From JACKCB01 sp964452775 (lineage in GTDB: Bacteria > Chloroflexota > Anaerolineae > Promineifilales > Promineifilaceae), in assembly GCA_964452775.1 (NCBI GenBank), contig CAYVQP010000015.1, positions 1 through 64,000 of the forward strand: DNA of 64,000 bases, read 5' to 3'. Positions 24,412 to 33,205 of this stretch are shown in pieces. Within the stretch, counting starts at the first letter, position 1. Every line of letters begins with the position of its first letter. The translations under genes and the position numbers were made by a program. The notes below the pieces were generated by a model. It was not told where the DNA came from and ran no database searches. It saw nothing but the letters and a program-made list of their open reading frames with translations.

Positions 24412-25881
24412 TCAGGGGCAGGGCACGCCGCCCGGCAGGGCCGGATGATTGACTGCCGCACAGGCGTCAATCATGCCCTTGCCATAGATTGGATTCGGGA
24501 ACTGGTTCCAGGCGCGACCGCCGCAGCTGTTGGGGGGCAGGTTCGGGGCGACCAATCCCAGGTCGGTAGTGTTCACAGCCGCCGCGTATACACTGTTGTA
24601 GGTGGAGCCGGGAGTGTCGGCCAGCAAGAGGGCGATTACGCCGGCTACGTGCGGGGCGGCCATCGAGGTGCCGGAGAAGTTGGCATAGGCGTTGTCACTG
24701 CCCCGAACGGAGGAGCGCACGTTCTCGCCGGGAGCGACCAGGTTTGGCTTCAACAGGGAGAATGCACCCGGTCCCTTGCTGCTAAAGTAGGCTAACTGGT
24801 TGGCGATATTGGTGGCGCCGACGCCGAAAACGTTGGGGTAATCGCCCGGCGAGCCGACCGTGTTGCAGCTTGGACCGCTATTACCGGCAGAAAAGACCGG
24901 GATGATGCCGGCCATGCGCCAGGACTTGACGTAGCTCTTGTACCACTGGTCGCCGCTTCCGCCGCCCCAGGAGTTGTTGACGATATGCGGGGCCATGGCG
25001 CAGTTCGGATTATTCCCGGCCAGGTCGGTCGGGCAGGCGATCCACTGAGCTGAACTGGTCAGGTCAAAGGACGAGCAAGAAAGGCCGTCACAACCCTGGG
25101 CGGCAATCCATTGTGCGCCCGGCGCCACGCCGATCTGGTTGGAGCCGCCATCGTCGCCAACCATGGTGCCCATTGTGTGCGTGCCGTGATCGTTCACGTC
25201 CGTCGGCGCCGCATAGACCAGGTCAGGATCCCACCAGTTATAGTTGTGGTCGCCGCCCGACCCGCGGTACTGGTCGTCAATGGCATCATGGGTCCAGCGG
25301 ACGCCGGTGTCAATGTTAGCCACAACCACTCCCTGGCCGGTATTGCCGGTGGCCCAAACGTCCGGCGCATTGACCCGGCTGACACCCCACTCGATCGCCT
25401 CCGCTGAGGCAGGCGCAGGTTCCATCGCGACCGGCGCCACCAGCGGCACCTCTACATCCCCTTTCAGATAGGCGACATCCTTGCGAGCCGCCAGCGCTTC
25501 CACCAGGGCGAGATCTCCGTCGTAGACGTATACGCTGTTATTGATCCAGAAGGACACGTAGCGTACACCCTGAGCATCCAGCGTGGCGAGCAGGTCTGCC
25601 TGTGTGCTTGCGGCATGCGCGGTCAAAGTATCATGAACGTAATTCAGACGATCAACCCGGTCAGTCATGCTCTCAGCAGCCGCCAGTTCAGCGTCTGACG
25701 CCATCTTCACAAAGAAGTTAGCTCGCCCGCTATTGGCAGCCATCTGTTCCAGGATATAGTTGTCGACCTTCTCATTCGACCCTGCGGCCGGAGTAGCAAA
25801 TGCCGCCAGCGCCAACAATACTACAGCCAGCATGATGGCCATTGCGGCAACGGACTTTGTTGAAGTAAAGTGGTTCAACAT
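24412..25881 (-). CDS. secreted subtilisin-like serine protease (S8)
   Basis: A 489-residue subtilase. A signal peptide (residues 1-34, ending ATPAAG) precedes a propeptide of about 110 residues. The catalytic triad is intact: Asp191 in VANIDTGVRWTHD, His232 in NDHGTHTMGT and Ser406 in FSGTSMAAPHVAG. The oxyanion Asn lies in VFSAGNSGPSCN. Several cysteines in the catalytic domain (GCDGLSCSS, CPTD, NCAM) suggest disulfides, consistent with an extracellular enzyme. It resembles bacillopeptidase F-type proteases. The ATG has an AAGGAGAC ribosome-binding site. It ends in a terminator and appears monocistronic. Confidence 0.94.
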   Translation of the reverse strand: MLNHFTSTKSVAAMAIMLAVVLLALAAFATPAAGSNEKVDNYILEQMAANSGRANFFVKMASDAELAAAESMTDRVDRLNYVHDTLTAHAASTQADLLATLDAQGVRYVSFWINNSVYVYDGDLALVEALAARKDVAYLKGDVEVPLVAPVAMEPAPASAEAIEWGVSRVNAPDVWATGNTGQGVVVANIDTGVRWTHDAIDDQYRGSGGDHNYNWWDPDLVYAAPTDVNDHGTHTMGTMVGDDGGSNQIGVAPGAQWIAAQGCDGLSCSSFDLTSSAQWIACPTDLAGNNPNCAMAPHIVNNSWGGGSGDQWYKSYVKSWRMAGIIPVFSAGNSGPSCNTVGSPGDYPNVFGVGATNIANQLAYFSSKGPGAFSLLKPNLVAPGENVRSSVRGSDNAYANFSGTSMAAPHVAGVIALLLADTPGSTYNSVYAAAVNTTDLGLVAPNLPPNSCGGRAWNQFPNPIYGKGMIDACAAVNHPALPGGVPCP

Positions 25882-26174
25882 CTTCTTTTGTCTCCTTGGG
25901 TGTAACAGGGGTGCAGTTTCGGGTACAGGTTGGTGGGGATTCTTTGTGAATCCTGTTCGGGCAGCAGGTTCAGTTCGATACTTACCTCCTTTTGTCGCTC
26001 ATTCTGCACTGGCAAGGTGATTTCCAGGTGGCGGTTTCATCCATTTGAGCAAAGTGTCCCACCTGGCGCGATAATAACCCATTGAAGACCGGGTTGCTAT
26101 AGTCAAAATGGCATGGCAGGGACAACAGTACAAATCGTTGGGAGAGCGCGACAGGTAGGTGAACCGGACCGGCC
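25882..26174. other. intergenic leader region upstream of the subtilase gene
   Basis: 293 bp without a recognisable gene. It holds a short hairpin GGATTC-N5-GAATCC (25937-25953) and, on the minus strand, an isolated full Shine-Dalgarno-like run AAAAGGAGGTAAG (25981-25993) that is not followed by ATG, GTG or TTG. No convincing promoter was found by eye. Confidence 0.5.
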
Positions 26175-27374
26175 CTACTGATCACCGGCCTGACTGGTTG
26201 CGACTTCGCGCAGGGACTTCTCCAACACTTGACGAAAGGCCGGAGGCACCTTCATGGTCAGGCGGGCGGTAAGGCCGTCCGCCGCAGGCTGCAGGAGGTA
26301 TTCGCCGGCCGGGTCCAGTTCGTGTCGAATGGTGAGAAACTCATTAACATCCTCACGGGTCGCAGAGTTCCAGCGCAAGGTTAGAATGAAACCGTCTTCC
26401 GTTTGCTCTGAGGCCTGTATGGTAGCCAGCAGCGCCCTGAACAACCGCTCGTGACGCAACAGCGTGGAATCGTCATGCCCGCCGATCTGATCCAGGAAAG
26501 GAAAATCCTCCGGCTGCACGAGTAGCCGGGCAATAGGGTCCACCGGTTCCTCGCTGGCCCATTGGTTCGACCAGGCGTCGCCCACGAGCTTCAGCCGGCG
26601 AAATGACTCTCGCGGCAAGAAGTAAACCGCGCCGGAACAATAAGGGCGCTCGGCCAGCATTTCGCGGTTTATGGAGAAATTGTACACGGCGAGGCGTTCA
26701 CCCTGCCGGTTGCTGAAGTACATGACCCCGTTGCTGATGCTACCCGATAGGCGCTCCCGGTCCACAATCGCATAGAACATCGGCCAGATGCCGTCGTGCG
26801 TGCCGTAGACTGCGGGTAGATTTCCCTGGCCACCCGCATCGCGCAACTCAAACGACTTCCGAATCGGCAGGAAGTGTTCGATCCCGGTATTGTTTGAACC
26901 GTGAAAAATGAACTGATCGCTCTCGGCTGCATGCAGCAGGAATTCGTAGCGGGGATACGGCAGATCATAGGCGATCCAGTCCCCACTACTTACAGCAGTC
27001 ACCTTTTGCAGCAGCCCGTCGAAAGCAGCTCGCTTCGCTGGGTCCCAAACGATTGCCGGCAGAGTGAGCCGCTCTACCATCTCCATGCCCGCCAGGGCTT
27101 CCGGCGAAACTCGCTGCAGTTCGAATTCGCCGACCGCGAGTGCAGTCGCTAGTTCGCCGGCCGGCCCACGAAACTCACATAGCGCGCCATCTAATGGGCC
27201 GCCCAGCGACCGGAAGCTCCGGCTGTTGCTGGTGGGTTGCAAGAGAATCTCGTAGCCGGGCGGAACACCCGGCACTGCAGCGACCAGGCCCCACTCGTCA
27301 AGTCTGACTTCCAGCAAGAAGCCAAACGTCGAGTAGTAGCCGCAGAATGCGCCCCAATCTCCTGGAATAGTCAT
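26175..27374 (-). CDS. protein of unknown function with an ADP-ribosyltransferase-like central segment
   Basis: A 399-residue soluble protein with no recognised family. Residues about 150-225 contain FIFHGSNNTGIEHFLPIRKSF and PAVYGTHDGIWPMFYAIVD. The spacing of H-G-S, ...F-x-P and A-V-Y-x-x-x-D resembles the first strands of ADP-ribosyltransferase (ART) folds, in which a His-Gly-Ser strand and an Ala-x-Tyr/Phe-A strand build the NAD pocket. This is a visual resemblance, not a database result. The C-terminal 90 residues look like a small alpha/beta domain (FILTLRWNSATREDVNEFL). There is no signal peptide. It follows the DUF5684 gene by 60 bp with a GAGGAG ribosome-binding site, so it may be third in the degV operon. 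Confidence 0.7.
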   Translation of the reverse strand: MTIPGDWGAFCGYYSTFGFLLEVRLDEWGLVAAVPGVPPGYEILLQPTSNSRSFRSLGGPLDGALCEFRGPAGELATALAVGEFELQRVSPEALAGMEMVERLTLPAIVWDPAKRAAFDGLLQKVTAVSSGDWIAYDLPYPRYEFLLHAAESDQFIFHGSNNTGIEHFLPIRKSFELRDAGGQGNLPAVYGTHDGIWPMFYAIVDRERLSGSISNGVMYFSNRQGERLAVYNFSINREMLAERPYCSGAVYFLPRESFRRLKLVGDAWSNQWASEEPVDPIARLLVQPEDFPFLDQIGGHDDSTLLRHERLFRALLATIQASEQTEDGFILTLRWNSATREDVNEFLTIRHELDPAGEYLLQPAADGLTARLTMKVPPAFRQVLEKSLREVATSQAGDQ

Positions 27375-27434
27375 CAGTTGATCTCCTCTTCAGAACGCAA
27401 CCGAACTGCAAGCAGGAGCGCGTCGAAATTGGGC

Positions 27435-27866
27435 CTAAGCAGCCGGCGGACCTCCCGGCCCGAAGTATTTCGAATCGCTAAAGCCCAGGATGAGGAAGAA
27501 GAAATGTGGGAACAAGAAAGTGCCGATCGCGTAGCCGGTTCCCTTGTCAAAAGACTTAGCCAGCTCGAGGGCCACCAGGAACCAGGCGACGATCTGTACG
27601 AAAGGAATGAAGAAGAGGATCAGCCACCATCCCGGCTTGCCGACGACGCGTAAGAGCACCCAGATATCGTAGATTGGAATGATCGCCGCCCAACCCTTCT
27701 CGCCGGCCTTGACAAAGATGCGCCACAGGCCGACAACACCCAGGATGAAAACTATTAAGCCAAGGCAGCTGCAACATTGCACATAGAAGCTTCGCCATAA
27801 GTCGGCGACGCGATCTACATAGCCCTGCTGAACAATCGAGGCCAGAAAGATCATTGTCGTATTCAA
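27435..27866 (-). CDS. DUF5684-like small membrane protein
   Basis: A 143-residue membrane protein with four predicted helices. WRIFVKAGEKGWAAIIPIYDIWVLLRVVGKPGWW is the hallmark of the DUF5684 / signal-peptidase-associated membrane family, seen next to many bacterial genes and of unknown function. TTG 27866 is favoured as start because AGGAGG lies 7 nt upstream; an in-frame ATG four codons later is the alternative. It begins 39 bp after the degV stop. Confidence 0.8.
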   Translation of the reverse strand: MNTTMIFLASIVQQGYVDRVADLWRSFYVQCCSCLGLIVFILGVVGLWRIFVKAGEKGWAAIIPIYDIWVLLRVVGKPGWWLILFFIPFVQIVAWFLVALELAKSFDKGTGYAIGTFLFPHFFFLILGFSDSKYFGPGGPPAA

Positions 27867-27905
27867 TATATCCTCCTCTTCAATGCTACGGACTGAATCT
27901 GATGC

Positions 27906-28766
27906 CTAACCGGAACCATCTGCGTAAAAGCCGACGCCGACGGTGCCCGGGCCGACATGTGCGCCGATGACCGGGCTGAGCGGGACCAGATAGGATTCCA
28001 CGGGATCGAATTGCGCATCCAGCAATTGTTTGAACGAGGCTGCTTCTTCCGGCGCATTCGCGTGGGCGACAGCCAGGTGGACGCCGGGATGTGATCCCAG
28101 CTTCTCCGTGAGGTAGTCGCGGACGAATTGCAGCGCCTTGCTCTTGGTGCGCACGGATTTGAGCGCTTCAATGCGCCCGTCAACAACCTGCAATACGGGC
28201 TTCACTGACAACAGGCTGCCCACGAAGCGACGCCCACCGCCGATTCGACCGCCGCGGTGCAGAAATTCCAATGTGTCCACGACGAACACCAACTCCGCGC
28301 TTTCGCGCACGCGGGTGGCTACCTGGGCCACTTCTTGCGCCGAAGCTCCGGCCCGCGCGGCCCGCGCCGCGGCCAACACCATGAAGCCCATCGCCATGGA
28401 GGCGAACTTGGAATCTACCAGCTCAATCTTGACATCCGGCAGCATCTTTGCCGCTGAACGAGCCGAATCCAGAGTGCCGCTCAATGCGTCGGATATGAAG
28501 ATACCTACGATGGATTCCGCGTAGTTGGATACTTCCTGGAACAGCTCGTGAAATTCGCCGACAGAGGGCTGAGAAGTGGTGGGCATTTCGCGCGCCGTAC
28601 TCAAGCGCTGGTAGAACGCTTTCGGCGCAATATCCACCCCATCGCGCAGAGTGCTACCCTCCCAGTTCAAAAGAAGTGGGATTACTGGTATCTCATACTC
28701 GTGTACTAGCTCCTCAGGCAAGTAAGCGGTACTGTCCGTCACGACAACTACCGGCGTCTTCGACAT
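27906..28766 (-). CDS. DegV family fatty-acid-binding protein
   Basis: A 286-residue DegV/FakB-type protein. The N-terminal VVVVTDSTAYLPEELV, the segment IFISDALSGTLDSARSA and the GGRIGGGRRFVGSLLSVKPVL motif that contacts the bound fatty-acid carboxylate are all present. FakB proteins present fatty acids to the kinase FakA for phosphorylation. No fakA is in the window, so the partner must lie elsewhere or the protein acts otherwise. The ATG has a GGAGGG ribosome-binding site. A good promoter (28884-28911) lies just past the glmS stop codon. Confidence 0.92.
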   Translation of the reverse strand: MSKTPVVVVTDSTAYLPEELVHEYEIPVIPLLLNWEGSTLRDGVDIAPKAFYQRLSTAREMPTTSQPSVGEFHELFQEVSNYAESIVGIFISDALSGTLDSARSAAKMLPDVKIELVDSKFASMAMGFMVLAAARAARAGASAQEVAQVATRVRESAELVFVVDTLEFLHRGGRIGGGRRFVGSLLSVKPVLQVVDGRIEALKSVRTKSKALQFVRDYLTEKLGSHPGVHLAVAHANAPEEAASFKQLLDAQFDPVESYLVPLSPVIGAHVGPGTVGVGFYADGSG

Positions 28767-28883
28767 TTCTATCCCTCCTATCTCTTACTTTCGCATCGGG
28801 CCAGCTGTACCCAATCGCAGAAATTGTGAAGCTGACGCCTCTTCCAGCCCGCGAGATCGGCTTGTCGAGAGGCGAATAAGCGC

Positions 28884-28911
28884 ACTATACCCAAAGGTGA
28901 CAGCAAGTCAA
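28884..28911 (-). promoter_or_regulatory. promoter of the degV operon
   Basis: Minus strand: TTGACT (complement of 28906-28911), 16-bp spacer, TATAGT (complement of 28884-28889). It begins only 4 bp after the glmS stop codon and gives a leader of about 110 nt before degV. Confidence 0.72.
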
Positions 28912-28914
28912 CTG

Positions 28915-30762
28915 CTATTCCACCGTGACGGACTTAGCCAGGTTGCGCGGCTGGTCAACGTCGCATCCCCGGCGGACAGCAATATGATAACTGAGCAGTT
29001 GCAGCGGGATCGTGTTGACGACCGGCGCCAACAGCGGAGGCGACTCCGGCACCCGAATGACGTAGTCGGCCTTGGCCGCGATCGCCTCGTCATCTTCATT
29101 GGCCACCGCAATGACAATACCGCCCCGGGCGCGCGCCTGCTCAATCTGGCTGACCATCTTTTCGTACAGATGATCTCCACGGGTCGCAATGGCTACCACC
29201 GGCATCGTCTCGTCAATCAAGGCGATGGGGCCGTGCTTCATCTCACCTGCCGGATAGCCTTCGGCGTGAATATAGCTAATCTCTTTCAGCTTCAGCGCTC
29301 CCTCCATGGCCACCGGGTAGTTGATGCCGCGCCCCAGGAAAAGGAAGTCCTGTGCGCGATAGAGATGCCCGGCCAACTCCTCGTACTCATGGTCGTGGTC
29401 CAGCACGCGGCCGGCCAGATCAGGCAGCAGGGTCAGATCATCAATCAGCTTCTGCTGCTGCCGGGGCGACAGTGCGCCGCGCAGATCGCCCAGAGCGCAG
29501 GCCAGCAGATAGAGATCGACCAGTGAGGCGATAAACGCTTTCGTGCTGGCGACGCCGATCTCCGGGCCGGCGTGCATGGCAATATAGCCGTCGGAAAGGC
29601 GCATGGACTGGCTGCCGACGGCATTGACAATGGACCAGAGCAGCGCCCCCTCCTGCCGGGCCAGTTCGCTGGCTGCCAGGGTGTCGGCGGTCTCGCCGGA
29701 TTGGGAGATAGCCAGCACCGCTGTGTCCCGGTCAATGATCGGACAGTAGTAACGGAACTCTGAGGCGTATTCCACCTCGACCGGCAGGCGGGCGATTGAC
29801 TCGATCATGTATTTGCCGACCAGGCCGGCATAGTAACTGGTGCCGCAGGCGATGAGGTATATCTTGCGTAGTCGCTGCACCAGTTCCGGGGTCAGATTCA
29901 TTTCCGGCAGTTCGACTCGCTTGACGTCAAAGGCTACTCGCCCGCGCATGGTATCTACAATCGCTCGCGGCTGCTCGAAGATCTCCTTTTGCATGAAGTG
30001 CTTGTACTCGCCCTTGACGGCGCTTACCGGGTCCCAGGGAATGGCGTGAACTTCGGGATGCACCGGGTCGCCTTCCAGCGTCGTGACCTGGTATTGATCC
30101 CGCGTGATTAGCGCCATCTGCCGGTTTTCCAGGAAGACCATGTTGCGGGTGTATTCCAGGATGGCGGGAATGTCGGAGGCGATGTACATCTCACCACTCC
30201 CCAGGCCGAGCGTAATGCCGCCGGCGTTGCCGATGCGGGTGCAGATCAGGGTGTCCGGGTGGTCCGGCGTCATCGCTACGACCGCATTAGCGCCGTGCAG
30301 CAGCTTGAAGGTACGCCGGGCGGCTGTGAGCCAATCGAGGCCGGCCTGCAAGTGACGCTCCATTAATTGCGCGATGACTTCCGTGTCCGTCTCCGATTGA
30401 AACGTGACCCCCTCCGCTTCCAACTCGTCGCGCAGAGTCAGGTAATTCTCGACGATGCCGTTATGCACGATAACGACTCGCCCATCCATGCTGACGTGCG
30501 GGTGGGCGTTGCGCCGGCTGGGCTTGCCGTGCGTCGCCCAGCGGGTATGGCCGATGCCGATGTTGCCGTTGAGAGGGTTGGCGGCCATCATGCTCTCCAG
30601 GTTATGCAGCTTGCCCACTTCCCGCTGAATGGCAATTTGACCGTCCGGCTGCAAAACGGCTACCCCGGCCGAATCGTACCCCCGATACTCCAGACGCTTC
30701 AAGCCACTGAGGATGACCGCCGGCGCCTCACCTGGCCCAATGTAACCGACAATTCCACACAT
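28915..30762 (-). CDS. glmS: glutamine--fructose-6-phosphate aminotransferase (isomerizing)
   Basis: A 615-residue GlmS, which makes glucosamine-6-phosphate for peptidoglycan and other amino sugars. After removal of Met, Cys1 (MCGIVGYIG) is the glutaminase nucleophile. IGHTRWATHGKPS and HNGIVENY belong to the glutaminase domain. Two SIS sugar-isomerase domains follow (ACGTSYYAGLVGKY, SQSGETADTL, ...FLGRGINYPVAMEGALKLKEISYIHAEGYPAGEMKHGP), ending PRNLAKSVTVE. The ATG at 30762 is chosen over the upstream TTG because Cys must follow Met and a GGAGGA lies 5 nt before it. The mRNA leader carries a glmS ribozyme and its own promoter. Confidence 0.97.
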   Translation of the reverse strand: MCGIVGYIGPGEAPAVILSGLKRLEYRGYDSAGVAVLQPDGQIAIQREVGKLHNLESMMAANPLNGNIGIGHTRWATHGKPSRRNAHPHVSMDGRVVIVHNGIVENYLTLRDELEAEGVTFQSETDTEVIAQLMERHLQAGLDWLTAARRTFKLLHGANAVVAMTPDHPDTLICTRIGNAGGITLGLGSGEMYIASDIPAILEYTRNMVFLENRQMALITRDQYQVTTLEGDPVHPEVHAIPWDPVSAVKGEYKHFMQKEIFEQPRAIVDTMRGRVAFDVKRVELPEMNLTPELVQRLRKIYLIACGTSYYAGLVGKYMIESIARLPVEVEYASEFRYYCPIIDRDTAVLAISQSGETADTLAASELARQEGALLWSIVNAVGSQSMRLSDGYIAMHAGPEIGVASTKAFIASLVDLYLLACALGDLRGALSPRQQQKLIDDLTLLPDLAGRVLDHDHEYEELAGHLYRAQDFLFLGRGINYPVAMEGALKLKEISYIHAEGYPAGEMKHGPIALIDETMPVVAIATRGDHLYEKMVSQIEQARARGGIVIAVANEDDEAIAAKADYVIRVPESPPLLAPVVNTIPLQLLSYHIAVRRGCDVDQPRNLAKSVTVE

Positions 30763-30921
30763 GGTTTCCTCCAAATAGTGTAGCGACTATGGCCGCCGGA
30801 CAAGTATACCCGGCGACCCATAGCGACATATCCGGCACGTACCCACGCGCGATGTCGGTAAGAGCATGGGAGGTGCCCCAATAAAACTGCCGACAGCTCT
30901 CAATAACTGCTGTCGTCGCCA

Positions 30922-31141
30922 CTGCAATCTGCTTTGTGAGGCCGGTTACCCGGCTGGTTTGTCAGATTGCTCCGTTGGGGCGAAACGCAGGGCCGTGGCC
31001 GGCCCAGGGAGGTATCCGCTGATCTTTCGACTTTCGGCGCACCGGATTAGCCGGTAACGCCTTAGCTCCACCTTGCGGTGGAGATCCTCCAACCTCGTCA
31101 CCCCTGAGTGTTCAGGTCTGAACATCCAGGGGCCATGCGCT
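30922..31141 (-). ncRNA. glmS ribozyme (GlcN6P-responsive self-cleaving riboswitch)
   Basis: Read on the minus strand, A31141|G31140 is followed by GCGCATGG, and A|GCGC is the self-cleavage site. P2 is CCCCTG...CAGGGG. The invariant TGACGAGG then TTGGAGG (P2.1) come next, and GTCGAAAGATCAGCGGATACCTCC closes the catalytic core. P3 is GGGCC/GGCCC. P4 is GCAATCTG/CAGATTGC, enclosing ACAAACCAGCCGGG...CACAAAG as in known members. A 54-nt insertion of two hairpins (31032-31085) sits at P2.1. It lies 160 nt before glmS. In the family, glucosamine-6-phosphate acts as cofactor for cleavage, which destabilises the glmS mRNA. Confidence 0.92.
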
Positions 31142-31173
31142 ATTTCGTTTGCCCACTATTCAGTTGTCGGTGC

Positions 31174-31202
31174 ATCGTATCGCGGCTACGAGAATATGTC
31201 AA
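31174..31202 (-). promoter_or_regulatory. glmS promoter
   Basis: Minus strand: perfect TTGACA (complement of 31197-31202), 17-bp spacer, TACGAT (complement of 31174-31179). Transcription would begin near 31167, leaving about 26 nt 5' of the ribozyme cleavage site. Confidence 0.78.
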
Positions 31203-31254
31203 GTGGATTTTACTCATAACAAATATGCGCCTGCGATGCCTGTCCAGGCGACGG

Positions 31255-33138
31255 TTACCAACCGCTGGCGCTGAAGACGGTCTGCAACAGGTCGGCGCGT
31301 TCATCCGGCGTCATTTGGCGCGGCCGAGCGTAATTTTCGATCAGGCCGGTCCAGAGGTCCACGCTGAGCAGCCGGCCATCGTAGATCGTGTACAAATCCA
31401 CAAAACTCTGCCGGGTGCCCAACATGTCCATCTGGTCAAAGAAGAGATTGCCCAGGCCGTAGTGAATAAAGGCGCCGTCGTGAAACGCGAAACCCTGCGC
31501 GTGGTGCCCCTGGCTGCCGCTCACCGCCGACGCTCCGGCTGCCGCCAACTGCGCGAAATCAATCTCCTGCTGGCTGCCGGGAGCGTAACTATAAATCTCT
31601 TCGTACTGCTGGGTGACGATGACCACGTAGCCGGCATCCCGCAATTCAGCGATTTGTGCATAGAGCGCCTCATAATCGCAGGGCTGCGAACCGGCGCTGT
31701 CCGGGCTACTCCAGGCATACGACGGCCCAAAAGGATTGCAACCAAGGAAGGCGATGCGATTGCCGTTATGCTCGAAGAAGGTTTCTGCGCCGGCGTCATC
31801 CACTACCCGGCCGCCGCCAAAATAGCTCATGCCGGCGGCGTCGTACATGTCCAGCGTACGGGTGAAGTTCTCCGTGCCCCAATCGTTGACATGGTTGCCG
31901 GTGACCTCCACCACGTCTGTCCCTAAAGACTCCAGCAGGGCGAAGTAGGAATCGGCGGAGCAGAAAGTCGTGCCGCCGACGGGGCTGGGCGGCGGGCAAT
32001 CGGGCGCAAAGGAGACCTCATTGCTGATGTGGGCGATGTCCGCCTGTTGCAGGATCGGGGCGACTTCCTCGCCGGGATAGAGAATGCCGTTGAGTTCCAT
32101 CTGATAGGCGGTGGCGCGGACCAGAGCGGTGACGCCGGTCATGGCGACCGTGGTCAGTTTCTCCGGATCGCGATTGAGCAAGGGAGTCGGTTGCGCGGCC
32201 TGGAAGGCAGCCACAGCCGAATCGTCTCCTACAAGGCCGATGGTGAGCTGCAAAGGATTGGACGAAGGATCGAACTCCGCGTCCAGCGGCGACTGCCCGT
32301 CCAGGCGCAGCACTTTCAGCTCCGGCGTCAGCGTCTCAAATGGCCGGATGGTCCAGGCATCTCTCCTTTCCCATAGACGCTCGACAAGTTCCTCCTCCGG
32401 CACAATCTCCGCCGCGTCGGAGGGGCCCCACAGCGCGGTCAGCAGAGCCGCATCCTGCGCGGTCACGAGCAGCGGCGTGGGCGTCCCCGCTTGCCAGCTT
32501 TGCTGCAGTTCTTCCAGCGAAACGGCGTCGGTTATTGTCGGAAATGGGGCCGCCAGGGCATATGTCCAGGAAGCAAACGGCGTCCCTTCGCCGGCTGACA
32601 GGCGCAAATCGGCCCCGGCCGGGTCATCCGTCCAGCTGAAGCGGCCGGGTTGGGCGGCCATAAGTTGATCGACCGCCGCGCGAACTCCTGCGGGAACGGC
32701 CGGGTCGCTATAGATGAGCCAGCTGCCGGGCGGCGGGGTGGAGGTAATGGTTGCCAGGTGCACCATGCCGGCGGGCGTGACCGGCGATGTCGGCGGCGGC
32801 GTGGCGGTGGCCGGCCTGATCGCCGCTCCGGGAGCAGCTTCGATTGCAGCCACCTGGCCGGCCAGCGTGGGGGTCGGCCCCGGTAAATCCAGCAGCGCAG
32901 CCGGTGTGACGGGAGAGGTGGGCGGCGGTGGGATTGGGCCAATGGCGCCCGGCGGCGGGAGGTGGGCAGGTTCTGCCGGACTACATGCTGAAAGCAAGAG
33001 TGCTAAAAGGATCAGCAGAAAGAGAGGACCGGTTGGATGACTGAAATTGGATCTGAGGTACTCTCGGAAGTGAGCCGGCGACAAGTATTTGCCCTGTGAA
33101 CGCGAAGCACGACAGAAGACACTGGACATTGACCACAT
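31255..33138 (-). CDS. CapA-like (poly-gamma-glutamate synthesis type) lipoprotein with an extra N-terminal domain
   Basis: A 627-residue predicted lipoprotein. The lipobox LLLSAC lies at about residues 47-52 after an unusually long N-terminal tail, so the true start may be later than the ATG at 33138. A Pro/Thr-rich linker with two P-P-T-S-P-V-T-P-A copies follows. Residues about 135-265 (GSWLIYSDPAVPAGVRAAVDQL...) look like a small domain of their own. The CapA calcineurin-like domain follows from about 310, with DIAHISNEVSF, VEVTGNHVNDWG and SGSQGHHAQGF as metal-site motifs. It is divergent from ppk1. CapA proteins act in poly-glutamate or capsule anchoring; no capB/capC is nearby, so the function here is open. 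Confidence 0.82.
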   Translation of the reverse strand: MWSMSSVFCRASRSQGKYLSPAHFREYLRSNFSHPTGPLFLLILLALLLSACSPAEPAHLPPPGAIGPIPPPPTSPVTPAALLDLPGPTPTLAGQVAAIEAAPGAAIRPATATPPPTSPVTPAGMVHLATITSTPPPGSWLIYSDPAVPAGVRAAVDQLMAAQPGRFSWTDDPAGADLRLSAGEGTPFASWTYALAAPFPTITDAVSLEELQQSWQAGTPTPLLVTAQDAALLTALWGPSDAAEIVPEEELVERLWERRDAWTIRPFETLTPELKVLRLDGQSPLDAEFDPSSNPLQLTIGLVGDDSAVAAFQAAQPTPLLNRDPEKLTTVAMTGVTALVRATAYQMELNGILYPGEEVAPILQQADIAHISNEVSFAPDCPPPSPVGGTTFCSADSYFALLESLGTDVVEVTGNHVNDWGTENFTRTLDMYDAAGMSYFGGGRVVDDAGAETFFEHNGNRIAFLGCNPFGPSYAWSSPDSAGSQPCDYEALYAQIAELRDAGYVVIVTQQYEEIYSYAPGSQQEIDFAQLAAAGASAVSGSQGHHAQGFAFHDGAFIHYGLGNLFFDQMDMLGTRQSFVDLYTIYDGRLLSVDLWTGLIENYARPRQMTPDERADLLQTVFSASGW

Positions 33139-33205
33139 ATATCACTAAAGTATTAGCTACATCCTGCAGTGGCAGGGGACGATTCATGATTCACGGAACA
33201 CGACG

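Noticed and set aside
25981..25993. Plus-strand CTTACCTCCTTTT as part of a 16S rRNA 3' end
   Set aside because: Only this short run matches; no surrounding rRNA sequence exists. It is the complement of a Shine-Dalgarno-like run.
26175..27374. The unknown protein as an ADP-ribosylating toxin with an antitoxin neighbour
   Set aside because: Neighbours are a DUF5684 membrane protein and a subtilase; no small antitoxin-like gene is present.
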